In this document: piece after piece, positions 6,080 to 9,013 of the stretch
Position numbering within the stretch: the stretch's first letter is position 1
Layout of the letters: every line of letters starts with the position of its first letter
Assembly (NCBI GenBank): GCA_005889515.1
Contig: VBHE01000287.1
Coordinates: forward strand, 990-10,002
Direction: 5' to 3'
From: Chloroflexota bacterium
GTDB taxonomy: Bacteria > Chloroflexota > Dormibacteria > Aeolococcales > Aeolococcaceae
DNA: 9,013 nucleotides
Notes under the pieces: generated by a model
Seen by the model: only the letters and a program-made list of their open reading frames with translations
The model's database searches: none
What the model was told of the DNA's origin: nothing
Translations under genes and position numbers: made by a program

Positions 6080-6756
6080 GTGGCGAGGGGGGACGTGCCC
6101 GCGTCGCGGTCGTCGACTACGGGGTGAGCAACCTGCGCAGCGTCGAACGGGCGCTCGCGGCGGTCGGGGCGGAGCCGGTGCTCACCCGCGACCCCGGGGC
6201 GGTCGAGGGATGCGCCGGGGTCGTGCTCCCCGGGGTGGGCGCCTTCGGCGCCGCCGTCGACGCCCTCGACGCCCTCGGCCTGCGCCGCGTCGTGACCGCG
6301 GCGGTCGAGAGGGGCACGCCGCTGCTCGGGGTCTGCCTCGGCTTCCAGCTCCTCTTCGAGTGGAGCGACGAGAGCGGCGGGCGGCCCGGCCTCGGCCTGC
6401 TCGGCGGCGAGATCCGCCGCATCGACCCCTGCCGGGGAAAGGTGCCGCACATGGGCTGGAACCGGCTGCAGATCCGGCGCCCGTCGCCGCTCCTCGAGGG
6501 CGTCGCCGACGGGACCTGGGCCTACTTCGTCCACTCCTACGCCGCCCCCGCCGGGGGCGACGACGTCGTCGCCGGCTGCGAGTACGGGGGCGCCGCGCTC
6601 GCCGCCGCATGCGCCCGCTCGGTCGTGTACGGTACGCAGTTCCACCCGGAGAAGAGCGGGCCCCAGGGGCTTCGGCTCTATGCCAACTTCGTCCGGATCT
6701 GCGAGGGGGGGCGGTCGGAGGTCGAGCCCGTGCCCGGGCAGCAGGCGCAGTCGTGA
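6076..6756 (+). CDS. hisH: HisH, glutamine amidotransferase subunit of IGP synthase
   Basis: HisH is the class I glutaminase that feeds ammonia to HisF in imidazoleglycerol-phosphate synthase. The 226-residue protein has the oxyanion-strand segment VVLPGVGAFG (49-58), the nucleophile elbow LLGVCLGFQLLF (83-94) with Cys87, and the catalytic His190 and Glu192 in TQFHPEKSG (187-195). The HisH-specific segments VPHMGWN (123-129) and YFVHSYAAP (150-158) are also present. Phe90 replaces the Met usual in GICLGMQ. The ten residues before VAVVDYG are an extension from the overlapping GTG start (GTGA with the hisB stop at 6076-6079), and the C-terminus runs about 15 residues past the last family helix. 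hisA and hisF follow, so the synthase partner is encoded two genes on. Confidence 0.96.
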   Translation: MSGEGGRARVAVVDYGVSNLRSVERALAAVGAEPVLTRDPGAVEGCAGVVLPGVGAFGAAVDALDALGLRRVVTAAVERGTPLLGVCLGFQLLFEWSDESGGRPGLGLLGGEIRRIDPCRGKVPHMGWNRLQIRRPSPLLEGVADGTWAYFVHSYAAPAGGDDVVAGCEYGGAALAAACARSVVYGTQFHPEKSGPQGLRLYANFVRICEGGRSEVEPVPGQQAQS

Positions 6757-7505
6757 TCGTCATCCCCGCCGCCGACGTGAGGGGTGGCCGGTGCGTGCGG
6801 CTGCTCCGCGGTGACTTCACCCACGAGACGGTCTACGCGGAGGAGCCGTCGCAGGTGGTGCTCGAGTTCGTCCGCCAGGGCGCCGAGCGGCTCCACATCG
6901 TCGACCTCGACGCCGCCCGCGGGGTGCCCGACGTGCTCTCTCGCGACGCCGTCCGCGCCGCGGTCATGGTGCTGCGCGACACCGGCGCCACCGTGCAGCT
7001 CGGCGGCGGGGTGCGCAGCCCTGCGGCGGCGAGCGCCTGGCTGGACCTCGGCGCAAACCTCGTGGTCCTCGGCAGCCTCGCGGTCCGCAACCCCGAGATG
7101 GCGGCGGAGATCTGCCGCGCCCATCCGGGCCACGTCCTCCTCGGCCTCGACGTCCGCGACGGCGTCGCCCAGGCCCAGGGATGGACCGAGGCCGCCGGCG
7201 ACGCCCTCGCCCACCTGCGCCGCTGGAACGACTGGGACGCGGCCGGGGTCGTGCTCACCAACGTCGCCCGCGACGGCGCGCTCACCGGTCCCGACCTCGA
7301 GGGCCTCGAGGCCTGCATCGCGGCCTACGACCGGCCGGTGATCGCCTCCGGCGGGGTCGCCTCGCTCGAGGACCTCATCGCCCTCGCCGATGCCGGCGCC
7401 AGCGGCGCGATCGTCGGGCGGGCGCTCTACGAGGGGCGCATCGACCTCGCCGCCGCGCTCCGCCTGTTCCCGACCAACCCCGCCCCGCGCCAGCAGCACG
7501 GATGA
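6753..7505 (+). CDS. hisA: HisA, phosphoribosyl-formimino AICAR-P (ProFAR) isomerase
   Basis: HisA catalyses the Amadori rearrangement of ProFAR to PRFAR in a (beta-alpha)8 barrel. The 250-residue protein begins IVIPAADVRGGRCVRLLRGD, with the catalytic Asp8. The second catalytic Asp is expected at Asp133 (LGLDVRDG, 130-137), and the conserved Thr at Thr169 (VLTNVARDG). The phosphate-binding loops are LGGGVRS (83-89) and ASGGVAS with AIVGRALYEG (198-204 and 219-228). Asn170 follows Thr169 where Asp is more usual. The GTG start overlaps the hisH stop (GTGA at 6753-6756) without a clear ribosome binding site. About ten residues after the last helix (TNPAPRQQHG) are a nonconserved tail. A bifunctional HisA/TrpF (PriA) activity as in actinobacteria cannot be excluded, but nothing seen here requires it. 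Confidence 0.95.
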   Translation: MIVIPAADVRGGRCVRLLRGDFTHETVYAEEPSQVVLEFVRQGAERLHIVDLDAARGVPDVLSRDAVRAAVMVLRDTGATVQLGGGVRSPAAASAWLDLGANLVVLGSLAVRNPEMAAEICRAHPGHVLLGLDVRDGVAQAQGWTEAAGDALAHLRRWNDWDAAGVVLTNVARDGALTGPDLEGLEACIAAYDRPVIASGGVASLEDLIALADAGASGAIVGRALYEGRIDLAAALRLFPTNPAPRQQHG

Positions 7506-8260
7506 GCTTGGCGCGCCGGATCATCCCCTGCCTCGACGTCGACGCGGGGAGGGTGGTGAAGGGGACCCAGTTCGTCGACCTGCGCGACGCCGGCGACCCC
7601 GCCGAGCTCGCCGCGCGCTACGACGCCGAGGGCGCCGACGAGCTCGTCTTCCTCGACATCACCGCTTCGCACGAGGACCGCGACATCCTCCTCGACGCGG
7701 TGCGGCGCACCGCCGACGCGCTCTTCATCCCGCTCACCGTGGGCGGCGGTCTGCGCACCCTCGACGACATCGAGGCCCTGCTCCGCGCCGGCGCCGACAA
7801 GGTGTCCCTCAACACCGCCGCGCTCGCCGACCCGGCGCTGGTCACCGCCGCCGCGGAGCGCTTCGGCGAGCAGTGCATCGTCGTCGCCATCGACGCCCGC
7901 CGCGAGGGCCAGGGCTGGGGCGTCTACACCCACGGCGGCCGCAGGCCGACCGGTCGTGACGCCATCGCCTGGGCGCGCGAGGCGACCGGGCGCGGCGCCG
8001 GCGAGGTGCTGCTGACGAGCATGGACCGTGACGGCACCGGCGACGGCTACGACATCCCGCTCACCGCGGCGGTGAGCCGCGCGGTGCCGGTGCCGGTGAT
8101 CGCGAGCGGCGGCGCCGGGCATCCCGAGCACCTGCGCGAGGTGCTCGTCGAGGGCTGCGCCGACGCCGCGCTCGCGGCCTCGATCTTCCACTTCTCCGCC
8201 CACCCGCTCGCGGCGACGAAGGCCTACCTCCGCGACCACGACGTCCCGGTGCGGCTGTAG
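7502..8260 (+). CDS. hisF: HisF, cyclase subunit of IGP synthase
   Basis: HisF uses ammonia delivered by HisH to convert PRFAR into imidazoleglycerol phosphate and AICAR. The 252-residue barrel starts RRIIPCLDVDAGRVVKGTQF with catalytic Asp12 and has Asp131 in VVAIDARR as the second catalytic residue. Other hallmarks are FLDITASHEDRD (50-61), LTVGGGLRTLDD (78-89), ADKVSLNTAA (98-107), GAGEVLLTSMDRDGT near 165-180, and IASGGAG plus AASIFHF as the C-terminal phosphate-binding half. The length is typical. The ATG overlaps the hisA stop (ATGA at 7502-7505), the sixth consecutive 4-nt overlap in the operon. The chain ends VPVRL, 17 bp before the next gene, the first real gap since hisZ. Confidence 0.97.
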   Translation: MSLARRIIPCLDVDAGRVVKGTQFVDLRDAGDPAELAARYDAEGADELVFLDITASHEDRDILLDAVRRTADALFIPLTVGGGLRTLDDIEALLRAGADKVSLNTAALADPALVTAAAERFGEQCIVVAIDARREGQGWGVYTHGGRRPTGRDAIAWAREATGRGAGEVLLTSMDRDGTGDGYDIPLTAAVSRAVPVPVIASGGAGHPEHLREVLVEGCADAALAASIFHFSAHPLAATKAYLRDHDVPVRL

Positions 8261-8264
8261 GGGG

Positions 8265-8270
8265 TAGGCT
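8265..8270 (+). promoter_or_regulatory. -10-like element (TAGGCT) before the TPR gene, probable internal leaderless promoter
   Basis: TAGGCT lies in the 17-bp gap after hisF and ends seven bases before the GTG at 8278. The block GGTAGGCTGGGCCGCGTG (8263-8280) matches GGTAGACTGGGCGCGTG before hisZ (2199-2215) at all but one substituted and one inserted base. The recurrence with the same spacing to a GTG start suggests a promoter giving leaderless transcripts. Alternatively the G-rich GGGGTAGG could serve as a poor ribosome binding site for read-through mRNA. Confidence 0.42.
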
Positions 8271-8277
8271 GGGCCGC

Positions 8278-8820
8278 GTGACCACCACCGGCCGTCCCGT
8301 CCACCTCCCCCGGGCCGCGGCGGCGCTCCGCCTTCCCCTCTGGCAGCGCTCGCAGCAGCGGATGCGCGAGAAGTACGGCTTCGACATGGACGCGACCGAC
8401 GCGCTCGACCGGGCCCGCTCCCTCGTCGCCGAGCACCCCGACGACGCGGAGATGGCGCTGCTCCTCGGCTCGGTGCTCGCGACCCGGGGCGAGATCGACC
8501 TCGCGGAGATCGAGGTCCGGCGGGCGCTCGAGCTCTCGCCGCGGCTCCCCCGGGCGCACACCACCCTCGCCACCCTGCTGATGAACCGCGGCGAGCGCGA
8601 GGAGGCGCTGCGCAGCGCCCGCGACGCGACCGCGCTCGACAAGGAGGACCCGACCGTCCTCTTCAACCTCGGCCTCGCCGAATGGTTCGCGGGCGAGCGC
8701 CGGACCGCGAAGGCGGCGTTCGACCGCGCCGCCGAGGCGCTCCGCGCCGCGACTGCCGAGGGCGGGGCGCCGCCGACGTCCCCGCCGCCCTGGTGGCGGC
8801 GCATCGGCCGCCGTGGCTGA
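8278..8820 (+). CDS. TPR-repeat protein inserted between hisF and hisI
   Basis: This 180-residue protein has no enzyme motif. After a basic N-terminal segment (residues 1-35, with ALRLPLWQRSQQRMREKYGF), it has helical repeats: a partial one at about 40-55, then three TPRs at about 56-88 (LLLGSVLATRGEIDLAEIEV, RRALELSP), 89-122 (TLATLLMNRGEREEALRSAR) and 123-156 (LFNLGLAEWFAGERRTAKAA). The C-terminus is Pro-rich and basic (PPPWWRRIGRRG). There is no signal peptide or membrane segment, so it is presumably a cytoplasmic protein-binding scaffold. GTG at 8278 is preferred because it lies just after a -10-like element; the Met at residue 29 is a possible alternative. It overlaps hisI by 8 nt, so the two are co-translated. 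It shares no clear homology beyond the TPR fold with the TPR protein upstream of hisZ. A role in histidine synthesis is suggested only by position. Confidence 0.85.
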   Translation: MTTTGRPVHLPRAAAALRLPLWQRSQQRMREKYGFDMDATDALDRARSLVAEHPDDAEMALLLGSVLATRGEIDLAEIEVRRALELSPRLPRAHTTLATLLMNRGEREEALRSARDATALDKEDPTVLFNLGLAEWFAGERRTAKAAFDRAAEALRAATAEGGAPPTSPPPWWRRIGRRG

Positions 8821-9013
8821 GCGTCCCGAGCCGCGGTTCGGGGCGGACGGACTGGTCTGCGCCGTCGCCCAGGACGCCGGGAGCGGCGCCGTGCTCATGG
8901 TCGCCTGGATGGACCGCGAGGCCTGGGAGCGCACCCTCGCCGACGGCTACGCCACCTTCTTCAGCCGCTCGCGAGGGCGGCTGTGGCGCAAGGGCGAGAC
9001 CAGCGGCAACGTG
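8813..9013 (+). CDS. hisI: HisI, phosphoribosyl-AMP cyclohydrolase, N-terminal part
   Basis: Reading from GTG at 8813, 67 residues run to the end of the window without a stop. They include LVCAVAQDAGSGAVLMVAWM (14-33), then DREAW, and FFSRSRGRLWRKGETSGNV (49-67), the clear signature of the HisI cyclohydrolase, which opens the adenine ring of phosphoribosyl-AMP at the third step of histidine synthesis. The zinc-binding Cys and Asp residues lie beyond the window edge. The start is the only one that gives the usual N-terminus; the next Met is within the core strand. It overlaps the stop of the TPR gene by 8 nt in another frame, indicating coupling. Whether the gene continues into a fused HisE domain, or hisE follows separately, cannot be seen. 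Confidence 0.93.
   Translation, partial: MAERPEPRFGADGLVCAVAQDAGSGAVLMVAWMDREAWERTLADGYATFFSRSRGRLWRKGETSGNV

Noticed and set aside
6753..7505. HisA as a bifunctional PriA (HisA/TrpF)
   Set aside because: The motifs fit ordinary HisA; no trp gene is nearby and absence of trpF from the genome cannot be judged from this window.
1..9013. CRISPR arrays, insertion sequences, tRNA genes, att sites or defence genes
   Set aside because: No direct repeat array, transposase-like product, terminal inverted repeats or tRNA-like fold was found on reading both strands; composition is uniform throughout.

Overview
The window is GC-rich bacterial chromosome. GC ending dominates at third codon positions, GTG and TTG starts are frequent, and genes are packed with almost no intergenic space. 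The gene set (hisZ plus a short hisG, an orphan ParA ATPase, a TPR protein with an acidic tail, and possible leaderless promoters of the TAnnnT type) would suit a high-GC Chloroflexota or Dormibacterota-like bacterium. That placement is inference from gene content, not from a marker gene. No mobile element, tRNA, rRNA, CRISPR array or phage gene is visible.

Layout. Positions 1-102 hold the 3' end of a plus-strand gene of uncertain family. It converges on a two-gene minus-strand unit (114-1189) made of a ParA/Soj-type ATPase and, translationally coupled behind it, a 94-residue protein with an Arg-containing N-terminus and a helical C-terminus. A 107-bp divergent region (1190-1296) separates parA from a plus-strand TPR protein (1297-2160, TTG start) with a strongly acidic C-terminal tail. 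This region carries a near-palindromic -10-like element readable on both strands.

From 2213 to the end of the window runs a histidine biosynthesis operon: hisZ, hisG, hisD, hisB, hisH, hisA, hisF, a small TPR gene, then the start of hisI, which is cut by the window edge. The first seven genes are joined by six consecutive 4-nt stop/start overlaps (GTGA or ATGA), so they are almost certainly one transcript with coupled translation. Together they cover the first step (HisZG, ATP phosphoribosyltransferase), cyclohydrolysis (HisI), isomerisation (HisA), the glutaminase/cyclase (HisHF), the dehydratase (HisB) and the final two oxidations (HisD). Absent here are hisC (aminotransferase), hisE (unless it follows or is fused to hisI) and a histidinol-phosphate phosphatase.

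The most notable points are a TPR gene inserted between hisF and hisI; two nearly identical sequences, GGTAGACTGGGCGC and GGTAGGCTGGGCCGC, each ending directly at a GTG start, which look like -10 elements of leaderless transcripts; a ParA with no ParB but a small candidate partner; and a HisB and HisZ that depart from family consensus at usually conserved positions. I see no convincing wholly new system: this is mostly a biosynthetic operon with some unusual accessory genes.
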